Assembly (NCBI GenBank): GCA_902780385.1
Contig: CACZFF010000019.1
Span: 1 to 64,000 of the forward strand
From: an uncultured Lachnospiraceae bacterium
Lineage (GTDB): Bacteria; Bacillota; Clostridia; Lachnospirales; Lachnospiraceae
DNA: 64,000 nucleotides
Direction: 5' to 3'
The translations under genes were made by a program, and so were the position numbers. The first letter of the stretch is position 1; each line of letters opens with the position of its first letter. The notes below the pieces were generated by a model, which was not told the origin of the DNA, made no database searches, and saw only the letters and a program-made list of their open reading frames with translations. Below, piece after piece: positions 34,400-43,401 of the stretch.

Positions 34400-36829
34400 A
34401 TGATTAAGATAGGGATGTTGATTGCGGACCGCTATGAGGTACTGGAAAAAGTCGGTACCGGAGGCATGTCCGATGTATATAAAGCAAAAGACCACCGGCT
34501 CAACCGCATGGTGGCTGTAAAGGTGCTCAAACAGGAGTTTTCGGAGAACGCGACGTTCGTCTCCAAGTTCCGTGTAGAAGCGCAGGCCGCAGCCGGCCTG
34601 ATGCACCCCAATATCGTCAATGTTTATGATGTCGGCGAGGAAAAGGGCACCTACTACATTATCATGGAACTGGTGAACGGCATCACGCTCAAGCGGTATA
34701 TTGAGAAGAGGAAGAGACTTTCCACCCGCGAGGCCGTAACGGTTGCCATCCAGGTCGCCATGGGCCTGGCGGCTGCCCACAGGGGCCATATTATCCACAG
34801 GGATATCAAGCCTCAGAATATCATCATTTCCAAAGAAGGCAAAGTCAAGGTGACGGACTTCGGAATCGCGAAGGCCTCCACCAGCAATACCATTACCTCC
34901 AACGTCATGGGGTCGGTCCATTATACCTCCCCGGAGCAGGCGCGCGGAGGCTACAGCGATGAGAAGAGTGATGTCTATTCGCTGGGTGTGACATTGTACG
35001 AGATGCTGACCGGCAAGGTACCCTACGACGGAGAGACGACCGTCGCCATTGCCCTGCAGCATATCCAGGATCCTTTCCCGTCGCCGCGGGAAATAGTCCC
35101 GGATCTTCCCTACAGCGTGGAACAGATCGTTCTCAAGTGCTGCGAGAAGAGTCCTGACCGCCGTTATCAGACTATGGATGAGCTGGCGGCAGACCTTCGA
35201 CATTCACTCAGCGATCCCGAGGGGACTTTTGTCCATCGAATGGCGGAAGATAACCTTTCCGAGACCCGGTCCATGACTGCAAAGGACCGGGAGGAGATCC
35301 GACGCAGGACATCTGCGTCCGCTGGCACAGCAGGTGCGGCTGCCATGGCAGCGAAAGCAGGTACGGGCGCCAATGCAGGCGCAGCAGCTAATGCAGCCAC
35401 GGCAGCGAAAGCAGGCACCGCAGCTAAAACATCTACGGCAGCCGGAGCAGCCGCAGCAGCCGGAGCAGAGACAGGCAGTCTGTCGCAGGAGACACGGGGA
35501 TTTACGCCTGTCTCCGCAGGAAGCCGGGAGCAGAAAACAGGCAGTCTGAGCGCAGGTACAGGGGGCTCCTCACAGGGAAACCTGTACAGTGAAGGCGGAA
35601 AAGGAGGAGAAGATCAATATCCTCCGGAAGATGACATGGTCCTCGACAACTATCCGGAAGAGGATCAGGAAGACGAAGAGATCGCCGAGGATGAGCGCCG
35701 TCTCGACAGGATCATACAGATCCTTTCCGTCGTCGCAGTTGTTGTCATCGGCATAGTGATCATCCTGGTCGCCATGAACCGCAGAGCTGCTTCTGCAAAG
35801 AAGGAGGTCGCGCAGACAGAACAGACAGTGCAGACTGATACGCAGACGCAGGATGAGAATACACAGGATGATACGACTCAGGAGCAGGAGCAGGAAGATA
35901 CCCCCGTGATGGCTGTCATGCCCAAAGTCATCGGCAAGACCCAGGAGGATGCCGAGGCCGCGCTTGAACGGGCAAATCTCAAGAGCAGCATCAGCTATGG
36001 CACATCAGATGTTTATGAAGACGGTGTTGTCATGGATGCCAGCGTCGGAGAGGGAGAACGGATCGAAGAGGGCACAGTGGTGGCCCTTACCGTTGCCAAA
36101 GTCAAAATGGTTACCGTAACCGACGTCACAGGCAAAAAACAGGCGGACGCCGAAAAAGAGCTGCAGCAGCTTGGCCTGATGACCGCCATTGAAGAAGTCT
36201 ACAGTGAAGATACCAGGGAAGGGTACGTGGAGAACCAGGATCCGGGCAAAGGACGCGAAGTTGCTGCCGGAACGGTCGTAACCTTATATGTGAGCCAGGG
36301 ACCGGACCGGACCGGAATGGTACAGGTGCCTAATATTCTGGGCATGACAGAGCAGGAGGCCTCCGCTGCACTGCTTCAGGTGGGCCTGACGCCCGGCGAG
36401 ACGACCGTCACGGATACAAGCGGACGTTATGATCCCGGTATAGTCATCGGACAGTCCATCGAAAAGGATGAATATGTAGAGGAAGGGACGCAGATCGACA
36501 TGGAACTGAGCGGGGAGCCCCGTTACAGCTATTCCGCCAGGATCGAGGCACCCAGATACAGCGAGGACCCCGATTATGAGAAGGGAACCCCTGTCACACT
36601 GACAATCAGGACTGACGACGGCAAGGAGCTTCTGAATGTGACCACATCGGAGTTCCCCTACCAGGTTTCCTTTACAGGGATCCCTTATTCCGAGGCGACT
36701 CTCTATCTGGAATATACCAATGTCAGCATTGAATATTCACAGACCGGAGAGACCGGAGCGGCCTCTGAGACAATAGAGCACGAGGAAAAGAAGGAACTGA
36801 CCCGAAAACTCGTCTTCACCAAAGACTGA
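34400..36829 (+). CDS. PASTA-domain serine/threonine protein kinase (PrkC/PknB family)
   Basis: Membrane kinase sensing cell-wall fragments or lipid II. The cytoplasmic kinase domain (about residues 10-275) has GTGGMSDVYKA, HRDIKPQNI and DFGIAKAS. A linker of about 165 residues includes an Ala/Gly/Thr-rich low-complexity stretch (MAAKAGTGANAGAAANA) and an acidic part. One TM follows near 445-465, then a Gln/Thr-rich stretch and three extracellular PASTA repeats (VIGKTQEDAEAAL, VTGKKQADAEKEL, ILGMTEQEASAAL). The C-terminal domain resembles those of other clostridial PASTA kinases. ATG 34400 follows GGAGGA directly; the GTG at 34382 precedes the site. The length is 809 residues. Partner phosphatase is upstream and rsgA downstream, a conserved cluster. 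Confidence 0.94.
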   Translation: MIKIGMLIADRYEVLEKVGTGGMSDVYKAKDHRLNRMVAVKVLKQEFSENATFVSKFRVEAQAAAGLMHPNIVNVYDVGEEKGTYYIIMELVNGITLKRYIEKRKRLSTREAVTVAIQVAMGLAAAHRGHIIHRDIKPQNIIISKEGKVKVTDFGIAKASTSNTITSNVMGSVHYTSPEQARGGYSDEKSDVYSLGVTLYEMLTGKVPYDGETTVAIALQHIQDPFPSPREIVPDLPYSVEQIVLKCCEKSPDRRYQTMDELAADLRHSLSDPEGTFVHRMAEDNLSETRSMTAKDREEIRRRTSASAGTAGAAAMAAKAGTGANAGAAANAATAAKAGTAAKTSTAAGAAAAAGAETGSLSQETRGFTPVSAGSREQKTGSLSAGTGGSSQGNLYSEGGKGGEDQYPPEDDMVLDNYPEEDQEDEEIAEDERRLDRIIQILSVVAVVVIGIVIILVAMNRRAASAKKEVAQTEQTVQTDTQTQDENTQDDTTQEQEQEDTPVMAVMPKVIGKTQEDAEAALERANLKSSISYGTSDVYEDGVVMDASVGEGERIEEGTVVALTVAKVKMVTVTDVTGKKQADAEKELQQLGLMTAIEEVYSEDTREGYVENQDPGKGREVAAGTVVTLYVSQGPDRTGMVQVPNILGMTEQEASAALLQVGLTPGETTVTDTSGRYDPGIVIGQSIEKDEYVEEGTQIDMELSGEPRYSYSARIEAPRYSEDPDYEKGTPVTLTIRTDDGKELLNVTTSEFPYQVSFTGIPYSEATLYLEYTNVSIEYSQTGETGAASETIEHEEKKELTRKLVFTKD

Positions 36830-36938
36830 TCGATCTCAGCCCCCGGCCTGCCCCGGGTCAGAGCCGGTTTCCCGCCAAACTGCCTTTCAATGCGCTCTGA
36901 TGGTATTATAAAAATGTGACTTCAGCATGGGGAAATGC

Positions 36939-37847
36939 ATGCAGGGAAAAATCATTAAAAGCATAGCCGGTTTTTACGAAGTGGATACCGGAGACGATCT
37001 GTACCGCTGCCGGGCCAAGGGTATTTTCCGGGCCCTGGGCAAAAAGCCCCTCGTCGGCGATGACGTGGAGATCGATATAACAGATACAGTGAGTGACCCC
37101 AAAGAGGGGAACGTAAGGGCGCTCCTGCCCAGAAAAAACGAACTGGTGCGTCCCAACGTGGCAAATGTGGACCAGGCACTTCTGATCTTCGCGATCACCC
37201 ACCCCGCACCCAGCTACAACATGCTGGACCGCTTCCTGATCACCATGCAGGAGCGGGAACTGGACGCGATCCTCTGTTTCAACAAGCGCGATATAGCGAC
37301 GGAAGAGGAGATCCGGGAACTGCGGGAAACCTATGAGGCCTGCGGATGCACGGTCCTGTTCATCAGCAGTTTCATCCCGGAGAGTCTCGGTGCGGTAAAG
37401 GAAATCCTGCGGGGCAAGACTACTGTCCTGACCGGTCCCAGCGGTGCCGGCAAGTCCACCCTGATCAACACACTCTGCCCGAATGCGAATATGCAGACCG
37501 GCGAGCTGTCCCGCAAAATCCGCCGGGGCAAAAACACCACCCGCCACGTGGAGCTGCTTGCTGCGGGCACGGACGAGGAGTTCAGGGACACCTGGGTAGT
37601 CGATACGCCGGGATTTACCTCTCTGTGGGTCCAGGACATTGAACCCGACCGCCTGCACTACTATTACCCCGAATTCGAAAAGTGGGAGCCGGACTGCAGA
37701 TTTAAAGGGTGCATCCACATCAATGAGCCCGACTGCGCTGTGAAAGCCGCCCTCGAGCGGGGAGAGATCAGCAGGATCCGCTATCGCAACTACTGCGAGA
37801 TCTACGACGAACTCCGCGGCAGGCGTCCTGTCTACATTAAAAAATAA
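36939..37847 (+). CDS. rsgA: Small ribosomal subunit biogenesis GTPase RsgA
   Basis: Circularly permuted GTPase that promotes late 30S maturation. An N-terminal OB domain is followed by NKRD (G4) before the P-loop GPSGAGKST (G1) and DTPGF (G3), the permuted order diagnostic of RsgA. The C-terminal zinc module reads C-x4-C-x-H-x5-C (CRFKGCIHINEPDC). ATG 36939 (MQGKIIKSIAGFYEV) is preferred to ATG 36927 because it matches family N-termini and has GGGGAAA about 5 bases upstream. The length is 302 residues. A strong terminator follows at 37911. Confidence 0.95.
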   Translation: MQGKIIKSIAGFYEVDTGDDLYRCRAKGIFRALGKKPLVGDDVEIDITDTVSDPKEGNVRALLPRKNELVRPNVANVDQALLIFAITHPAPSYNMLDRFLITMQERELDAILCFNKRDIATEEEIRELRETYEACGCTVLFISSFIPESLGAVKEILRGKTTVLTGPSGAGKSTLINTLCPNANMQTGELSRKIRRGKNTTRHVELLAAGTDEEFRDTWVVDTPGFTSLWVQDIEPDRLHYYYPEFEKWEPDCRFKGCIHINEPDCAVKAALERGEISRIRYRNYCEIYDELRGRRPVYIKK

Positions 37848-37910
37848 TGCTGCCTGCCAAAATAACAGAGCCATACCGATCAAAAACGGTGTGATACATT
37901 GAGACTTTAC

Positions 37911-37937
37911 AGCGGTCCCGAAAGGGGCCGCTTTTTT
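37911..37937 (+). terminator. Rho-independent terminator after rsgA
   Basis: AGCGGTCCC pairs with GGGGCCGCT around a GAAA tetraloop and is followed by six T residues. It closes the priA-to-rsgA gene block. Confidence 0.92.
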
Positions 37938-37949
37938 CTGCAGCAAAAC

Positions 37950-38067
37950 CCTGCCGACGCATGCTGTGCATGTGCCGGTTTGCAAATACCGAAACATTTC
38001 CTGACTCACGCACAGTCGCTGCATCCTGCCGGCGCATGCTGTGCCTGTGCCCCTGTGCCGGCTTGCA
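37950..38067. repeat. Imperfect GC-rich direct repeat in a 276-bp spacer
   Basis: Two related segments, 37950-37984 and 38025-38067, share CCTGCCGRCGCATGCTGTGC followed by GTGCCGG and TTGCA. The second copy has an 8-base internal expansion. A Cys-rich ORF crosses them but lacks a ribosome binding site, so I treat the region as non-coding. The rest of the spacer to 38213 is AT-rich and probably holds the promoter of the next gene. Confidence 0.55.
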
Positions 38068-38213
38068 CAGCAGACAATCCGGCTGGACATTGTCTGAGAG
38101 GCAATGCATTATTGAATTGAAAAAATAATAAAAAACCTGCGCTTCCTGTACTTCCTTCTTGCCATGATGTCAGGGAGGCGTTAGAATAGTTCATTCAGGA
38201 GGTTTGATGAATT

Positions 38214-38828
38214 ATGAATTATTTAAAAACATTTCTTTTCGGCATTCTGGCAGGAATATCGATCTCGATCGGCGGGACTGTATTCCTGTCCCTGGACAAC
38301 AAGGTGCTTGGAGCCGTCTTTTTTACCGTCGGCCTTTTCACTGTATGCACCTTCGGATTTGATCTTTTCACAGGTAAGGTATGTTACGTATTCGACCGGG
38401 ACCTTCCTTATGCCCTGGGTGTGGTCGTCATGTGGCTGGGCAACTTCGCGGGCGCCTGGCTGACCGCTTTTGCGGAGAGCCTGACCAGGATCGGCCCCGC
38501 CCTTCAGGAGAAGGCGGCTGCCATGTGCGCCGTGAAATCCGGCGATACATTCCTGAGCCTTTTCATACTGGGAATATTCTGTGATATCCTGATCTATATC
38601 GGTGTAGACGGCTACAACAAGAACCCTCATGAAGTGGGCAAATATCTGTCACTCCTCTTCGGTGTGACGGTATTTATCCTGTGCGGGACAGAGCACTGCG
38701 TCGCGGATATGTACTATTTTTCGATCGCGGGTATGTGGAATCCGCACACACTGCTGTGTCTGCTTGTGATCTCGCTGGGAAATGCTTTTGGCGGAGTCCT
38801 GCTGCCCCTGGTGCGCAGACTGAGATAG
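38214..38828 (+). CDS. Short formate/nitrite transporter (FNT)-family channel
   Basis: Polytopic membrane protein with about six hydrophobic segments and FNT hallmarks. These are an N-terminal GILAGISISIGGTVFLS, the central FCDILIYIGV, the pore-region CGTEHCVADMYYF (the family Glu-His-x-x-A-x-M signature) and GNAFGGVLLPL near the end. FNT proteins are pentameric channels for formate, nitrite, hydrosulfide or lactate. At 204 residues this one is shorter than the usual 250-280. ATG 38214 follows AGGAGG (38198-38203); a nearer ATG at 38207 is out of frame. It sits between rsgA and recD2 without metabolic context. Substrate cannot be read from sequence. Confidence 0.85.
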   Translation: MNYLKTFLFGILAGISISIGGTVFLSLDNKVLGAVFFTVGLFTVCTFGFDLFTGKVCYVFDRDLPYALGVVVMWLGNFAGAWLTAFAESLTRIGPALQEKAAAMCAVKSGDTFLSLFILGIFCDILIYIGVDGYNKNPHEVGKYLSLLFGVTVFILCGTEHCVADMYYFSIAGMWNPHTLLCLLVISLGNAFGGVLLPLVRRLR

Positions 38829-38867
38829 GAAGCCGGGAAGACGGGGAAGCCGGATGGTCCAATGTTT

Positions 38868-38955
38868 CCGTATTGGCTGAAAATCCCCGTATTAGCCGAA
38901 AGTTCCCGTATTAGCTGAAAGTTCCCGTATTGGCTGATCGTTCCCCGTATGTAGG
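38868..38955. repeat. 19-bp tandem repeat, five units, upstream of recD2
   Basis: Units of the form CCGTATTAGCTGAAAGTTC begin at 38868, 38887, 38906, 38925 and 38945 (periods 19, 19, 19 and 20), with one to a few differences each. The last unit is partial and runs into the recD2 ribosome binding site. There are no spacers, so this is not CRISPR. Confidence 0.9.
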
Positions 38956-38968
38956 AGGTTTGGCATCT

Positions 38969-41395
38969 ATGGAAAAGCTGCGCTGCGTTGTCGAGCGCAT
39001 TACCTACCATAATGAGATGAACGGTTATTCCGTGATCCGGTGCAGGGCCAAGGGCTTCGGGGAACTGGTGACGGTAGTCGGAACCATGCCCGAGGTACAT
39101 GTGGGAAGTGTCCTGCAGCTGACCGGCAGCTGGAAGATCAACGCAAAGTACGGCCGGCAGTTTTCCGCTGAGAGCTTCGAGGAGGCGCTCCCCGCGACAG
39201 TGTACGGAATAGAAAAATATCTGGGGAGCGGACTGATCAGGGGGATCGGTCCCAAGTTTGCCCGCAGGATCGTGCAGACTTTCGGCAAGGATACGCTGGA
39301 GGTGATCGAGAGCGACCCGGACAGACTGCTTGGTGTGCCCGGAATCGGAAAGACACGTGTGGACCAGGTGAAAAAGAGCTGGCAGGAGCAGAAGGAGATC
39401 AAAAATATCATGCTCTTTCTGCAGGGGCACGACGTGAGCACCAGCCACGCGACAAAGATCTTCAAGACCTATGGCTCCGAGAGTATTTCCATCGTTCAGG
39501 AAAACCCCTATCGCCTGGCGGATGACATCTGGGGGATCGGCTTTAGGACCGCCGATATCATCGCGGAAAAAATGGGATTCGGCCATGATCGTTACGCCCG
39601 CCTGCGGAGCGGTCTTCTGTATTCACTGAATCGTCTTGCAGACGATGGTCACTGCTATGCCACCCGCAGTCTTCTGATCGGGAAGGCCGTTGAGCTTCTG
39701 GATGTAGAGGACAATGTTCTCTCCCTGACCCTGGATGAAATGATCCGCGCGAGGGATGTGATCGTCGAGCCGGACGTGGACAGGCTTAAAGAGCGGGTAA
39801 GGGCAGCGGATGCCGGGCAGGACGTACCGCCTGATGAGGCAGGAAATTCAGGAGGATCTGCCGATCATCCGGGAACAGGAAAATCTGCCGATCATCCGGA
39901 AACAGAGGCAGAGTCTGCCGGGCAGTCGAAAACAAAGGCAGAGTCTGCAATCTATCTGCCTCCCTTTTTCTTTGCGGAGACAGGATGTGTGCGCAGACTC
40001 TGCAGGATCTTCGGCAACAGGGAAGGGATCACGATCAGGCCGGATGGATTGGAAGCCCGTGTTGCCCTAAAGACAGGAATGCAGTATGACCAGGTGCAGA
40101 TGCAGGCGATCCTGAAGGCTGTGCAGAGCAAGGTGCTGATCCTGACAGGCGGACCGGGCACCGGCAAGACAACAACGACCCTGGGCATTATCACCGCTTT
40201 TCGAACTGCCGGTGCCAAAATCCTGCTTGCAGCGCCGACAGGCCGCGCCGCAAAGCGTCTCTCCGAGGCGACCGGAATGGAGGCGAAGACCATCCACCGC
40301 CTTTTGGAGGCGAAACCGCCGGAAGGATACCAGAAAAACGAGGAGAATCCTCTCGAGGGCGATGTGCTCATTGTGGATGAGTGCTCCATGATCGATCTGC
40401 TGCTCTTCTACAATCTTCTGAAAGCGGTCCCTGATACTATGACCCTCATACTGGTCGGTGATATCGACCAGCTTCCCAGCGTGGGGGCGGGAAATGTCCT
40501 GAGGGACCTCATTGAATCGGACTGCTTTCCGGTTGTGCGCCTGACCCGGATTTTCCGTCAGGCATCAAAGAGCAGGATCATTACAAATGCCCACCGCATC
40601 AACGCCGGGAAAATGCCGGACATCTCCAACGGCCGCGGCAGCGACTTCTTTTTTATGGACATGGAAAATCCCGTGAACCGCAGAAATCTGCAGGATATGG
40701 CGGAAAACGAGCTGAACGCCCGGGCTGCCCTGCAGACAATCGTTGACCTTGTCCGGACCAGGCTTCCCAACTATTACCGCATCCCTTCCTCGGAGATCCA
40801 GGTATTGACGCCCATGCAGAGAGGCATTGTGGGCGCCGCCAATCTCAATCAGGAGCTGCAGAAGGCTCTCAATCCGCCGGACAGGGACAGCGGAGCGCAG
40901 GGGCTCAGGCGCGGCGGCTTTGTCTTCCGCGCCCGTGACAAGGTCATGCAGATCCGCAACAACTACGACAAAGAAGTGTTCAACGGTGATATCGGTGTCG
41001 TGCGGTCGGTCGATCCGGAGGACAGAACGCTGATCGTCTGCTTTGATGACCGGGACGTTGAATACGACGTCTCCGAGCTGGATGAGCTGGTCCTCGCCTA
41101 TGCCGCCACGATTCACAAGGCGCAGGGATCCGAATACCCGATCGTCGTGATGCCGGTCCTTATGAACCACTATGTCATGCTGCAGCGCAACCTCATCTAC
41201 ACCGGGATCACCCGGGCCAGAAAGGTGCTCGTGATCGCGGGAACGAAAAAAGCCCTGTCTTATGCGGTACACAATATTACTGTCGAAGACCGGAATACCC
41301 TGCTGTGCCTTCGGCTGCAAAGGGAGCTGCAGGGGGCGTCTTCCCATGATGCCCGGTTTCCACACCTGTACCAGCCTGGACATAACAGGCAATGA
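38969..41395 (+). CDS. recD2: RecD2-like ATP-dependent DNA helicase
   Basis: Superfamily 1B 5'-3' helicase of the RecD2/YrrC type, used in DNA repair without RecBC. It has an N-terminal OB/helix-hairpin-helix region (VPGIGKTRVDQVKKSWQ), Walker A GGPGTGKTTT (about residues 395-404), Walker B DECSM, and LVGDIDQLPSVGAGNVLRD. The C-terminal motif is YAATIHKAQGSEYP. A low-complexity insertion of about 45 residues lies near 280-325 (SADHPGTGKSADHPETEAES), made of short internal repeats and absent from typical members. ATG 38969 follows AGGAGG (38953-38958), giving 808 residues. It directly follows a 19-bp tandem repeat array. Confidence 0.93.
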   Translation: MEKLRCVVERITYHNEMNGYSVIRCRAKGFGELVTVVGTMPEVHVGSVLQLTGSWKINAKYGRQFSAESFEEALPATVYGIEKYLGSGLIRGIGPKFARRIVQTFGKDTLEVIESDPDRLLGVPGIGKTRVDQVKKSWQEQKEIKNIMLFLQGHDVSTSHATKIFKTYGSESISIVQENPYRLADDIWGIGFRTADIIAEKMGFGHDRYARLRSGLLYSLNRLADDGHCYATRSLLIGKAVELLDVEDNVLSLTLDEMIRARDVIVEPDVDRLKERVRAADAGQDVPPDEAGNSGGSADHPGTGKSADHPETEAESAGQSKTKAESAIYLPPFFFAETGCVRRLCRIFGNREGITIRPDGLEARVALKTGMQYDQVQMQAILKAVQSKVLILTGGPGTGKTTTTLGIITAFRTAGAKILLAAPTGRAAKRLSEATGMEAKTIHRLLEAKPPEGYQKNEENPLEGDVLIVDECSMIDLLLFYNLLKAVPDTMTLILVGDIDQLPSVGAGNVLRDLIESDCFPVVRLTRIFRQASKSRIITNAHRINAGKMPDISNGRGSDFFFMDMENPVNRRNLQDMAENELNARAALQTIVDLVRTRLPNYYRIPSSEIQVLTPMQRGIVGAANLNQELQKALNPPDRDSGAQGLRRGGFVFRARDKVMQIRNNYDKEVFNGDIGVVRSVDPEDRTLIVCFDDRDVEYDVSELDELVLAYAATIHKAQGSEYPIVVMPVLMNHYVMLQRNLIYTGITRARKVLVIAGTKKALSYAVHNITVEDRNTLLCLRLQRELQGASSHDARFPHLYQPGHNRQ

Positions 41396-41475
41396 GACCG
41401 GGGTGACTGCAGATTTGTACAAACGATATTATGTGTATTATTTTTTTTATATAAACTGTATATATCGCTGAAAAT

Positions 41476-41519
41476 GTCCGTCCTGAAATTGTACTAATCT
41501 TAGGACGGACTTATTGTTT
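41476..41519 (+). terminator. Terminator after recD2
   Basis: GTCCGTCCT and AGGACGGAC form a 9-bp stem around a 17-base loop, followed by TTATTGTTT. The remaining bases to 41720 contain no gene. Confidence 0.7.
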
Positions 41520-41562
41520 GAACCTTTTTTTACCAGACAGATAGCATAGAAATAAAAACTGT

Positions 41563-41570
41563 GGTATGAT
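41563..41570 (+). promoter_or_regulatory. Extended -10 promoter candidate for marR
   Basis: TGGTATGAT is an extended -10 element without a good -35 at the expected place (TAGCAT, 17 bases upstream). The leader to the marR start would be about 145 bases, ending in AGGAGGAAC. Confidence 0.4.
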
Positions 41571-41720
41571 TTCTGAAAGTATCTATTATCTGCATGCACA
41601 GGTTGTTCAGACGGGGGGAGAATCCTGCAGGGAGGTTTTTGGCAGGGATATAAGAAAACCAGTCGTAGGTCGATAAATGGGATGCTTCATTATATCTTTT
41701 GAGGATAGGAGGAACAGTTA

Positions 41721-42143
41721 ATGAATAGTCTGGACAACTGTATTAATTTTCTGCTGACAGGGGCGCAGCATTCAGTTTTTCAGTACATGAAAAAGAATCT
41801 GGCTCAGTTTGATATCACGCCGATTCAGTATGGAGTGCTGGGATGTATATGGGAGTTTGATATGCACAATCCCAAAGACATTGCAGCTCACCTCGGAGTG
41901 GAGAATTCCACTATTTCAGGCATCCTGGAACGCATGGAGAACAAGGGACTGATCCGTCGTATGATCGACAGTTCCGACAGACGTTTTATCCACATTGAAC
42001 TTACAGACATCTCCAAAAATATTGAGATTCCTGTCAGGACAGTTGTCACGGAAGTGGACAAGACTGTTCTTGAGCAGTTCAGTGAGGAGGAGATCGCAGT
42101 TCTCAAAAACATGCTCCGCAAGATCACTGCATTGGATCTTTAA
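41721..42143 (+). CDS. MarR-family transcriptional regulator
   Basis: Winged-helix dimer of 140 residues. The recognition region reads PKDIAAHLGVENSTISGIL (about residues 53-71), followed by ERMENKGLIRR and the wing DSSDRRFIHIELT (D-x-R motif). The N-terminal helix begins SLDNCINFLLTGAQHSVFQY, and a C-terminal dimerisation helix includes EEEIAVLKNMLRKI. The ATG follows AGGAGGAACAGTTA. It is transcribed with the same orientation as etfBA but separated by a terminator. Palindromes of the form TTRGTATACWAA occur at the etfBA and crt promoters, so it probably controls these butyrate-pathway genes. The effector is unknown. Confidence 0.9.
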   Translation: MNSLDNCINFLLTGAQHSVFQYMKKNLAQFDITPIQYGVLGCIWEFDMHNPKDIAAHLGVENSTISGILERMENKGLIRRMIDSSDRRFIHIELTDISKNIEIPVRTVVTEVDKTVLEQFSEEEIAVLKNMLRKITALDL

Positions 42144-42228
42144 AATTATACATGTTTCGGGAATTTGAAGCTGTTGTGACAGGGACGGCAGCTGACGGAT
42201 TCCTCTCGCAGAGCACTGCAATCATCAG

Positions 42229-42260
42229 GAAACCGGGTCGGATGACCCGGTTTTCTTTTT
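42229..42260 (+). terminator. Terminator after marR
   Basis: GAAACCGGGTC and GACCCGGTTTTC pair around GGAT and are followed by TTTTT. Confidence 0.9.
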
Positions 42261-42322
42261 GTACACACCAAATGGCGCAGCTGCCCGGGGCGGAAGGCCG
42301 GTTATCGGAGGGCTGCTTTTCA

Positions 42323-42362
42323 TGGACAAAAAGATTACAGCATCCTATAATTGGTATACAAA
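42323..42362 (+). promoter_or_regulatory. etfBA promoter with candidate MarR operator
   Basis: TGGACA (42323-42328) and TATAAT (42346-42351) have ideal 17-bp spacing. The palindrome-like TTGGTATACAAA overlaps the last -10 base (42351-42362). It matches TTAGTATACTAA at the crt promoter at 10 of 12 positions. Position just downstream of the -10 fits a repressor site. Confidence 0.65.
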
Positions 42363-42430
42363 CTAATGGATCATTCACAGGTTTTCATAATGTGAAAGCA
42401 GGATGTGAAAGAAAGGGGATGTTGCAGCTG

Positions 42431-43384
42431 ATGAATATTATTGTGTGTGTCAAGCAGACACCGGAGGCGGGCAGGGGGGAAATGAACCCGGCAGCCGGAA
42501 CAGTAGACCGCACCAGCCAAAAGCAGCTGATCAATCCATTTGATCTGTATGCCATGGAGGCTGCTCTGAGGGTGCAGGAGAAGGCGCCGGATACCAGGAT
42601 CATAGCGCTGAGCATGGGACCGGCGTCCGCGGCAAGTGTTCTGCGGGACTGTATCGGTCTCGGAGCGGAGAACGGATATCTGGTCTGCGACCCTGCATTT
42701 GCGGGAACTGATGTCCGCGGGACTGCCCAGATCCTTGCGCGGGCGGTCCGCGTCATCGAAAAGCGGGAAGGGATACGGGCGGACGCGGTTTTCTGCGGAG
42801 CGAAGACCGTAGACGGCGGTACGAGTATGCTGGGGCCGGAACTTGCCCAGTTCCTGGGAGTCCCCCAGGTGACCTATGCCCTGCACTGCAGTCTGATGCA
42901 GACACCGGAAGGGCAGGAGGAAACAGGTCAGCAGGAAGTGACCGGGAGAACTGGTCTGCAGGAAGTATCCGGGGAAACAAGTCTTAAAGAAGTGCCCGCA
43001 GGAACTGGTATACAGGGTACGGCCCTTTGTGTGGAGAAGGAAGATGACAGGGGCAATCGGATCTACTGTCTTCCTTTGCCCTGTCTGGTTACTTTTACAA
43101 AGGCTTCCTTCCAGGTGCGCTATCCCTTGATCGCCCGTATCCTGGAGGCAGAGAGTATGGAACTGCCTGTACTTTCGGCAGGGGATATCCTTGCGGAAAA
43201 CCTTACCGGCCATGGTATTTCTGAAGAGAATTCCGTTAAGGCGGGTCCTGACAAGGCCGCTATGCAGGTGCAGGAGGTAGAACTGCGGAAAATGGATAAG
43301 CAGAGCCAGATCATTGAGGATCCGGACCCTGTAAAAGCTGTCACTGTACTGGCGCAGAGGCTGTTTTCGGAAGGTATTCTCTAG
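42431..43384 (+). CDS. etfB: Electron transfer flavoprotein, beta subunit
   Basis: Partner of EtfA in moving electrons to or from acyl-CoA dehydrogenases. In clostridial butyrate formation the Etf/Bcd complex bifurcates electrons from NADH to crotonyl-CoA and ferredoxin. The N-terminus MNIIVCVKQTPEAGRGEMNP and the later FCGAKTVDGGTSMLGPELAQ are EtfB signatures, with VTFTKASFQVRYP near the C-terminal part. An insertion of about 40 residues (near 160-200) built of EVxGxT repeats (QEVTGRTGLQEVSGETSLKE) lengthens it to 317, against about 260. ATG 42431 is chosen by family alignment; AAAGGGG lies 12 bases upstream, and an in-frame ATG 42419 and TTG 42422 remain possible. etfA follows after 17 bases. 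Confidence 0.88.
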   Translation: MNIIVCVKQTPEAGRGEMNPAAGTVDRTSQKQLINPFDLYAMEAALRVQEKAPDTRIIALSMGPASAASVLRDCIGLGAENGYLVCDPAFAGTDVRGTAQILARAVRVIEKREGIRADAVFCGAKTVDGGTSMLGPELAQFLGVPQVTYALHCSLMQTPEGQEETGQQEVTGRTGLQEVSGETSLKEVPAGTGIQGTALCVEKEDDRGNRIYCLPLPCLVTFTKASFQVRYPLIARILEAESMELPVLSAGDILAENLTGHGISEENSVKAGPDKAAMQVQEVELRKMDKQSQIIEDPDPVKAVTVLAQRLFSEGIL

Positions 43385-43401
43385 GCAGGAGGTGGTGCAG
43401 G

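Noticed and set aside
37899-38120. Cys-rich 73-codon ORF after rsgA
   Set aside because: It starts inside a terminator and its cysteines come from an imperfect DNA repeat; no ribosome binding site.
38868-38955. Possible CRISPR-like array
   Set aside because: Units of 19-20 bp are head to tail with no spacers and no cas genes nearby.
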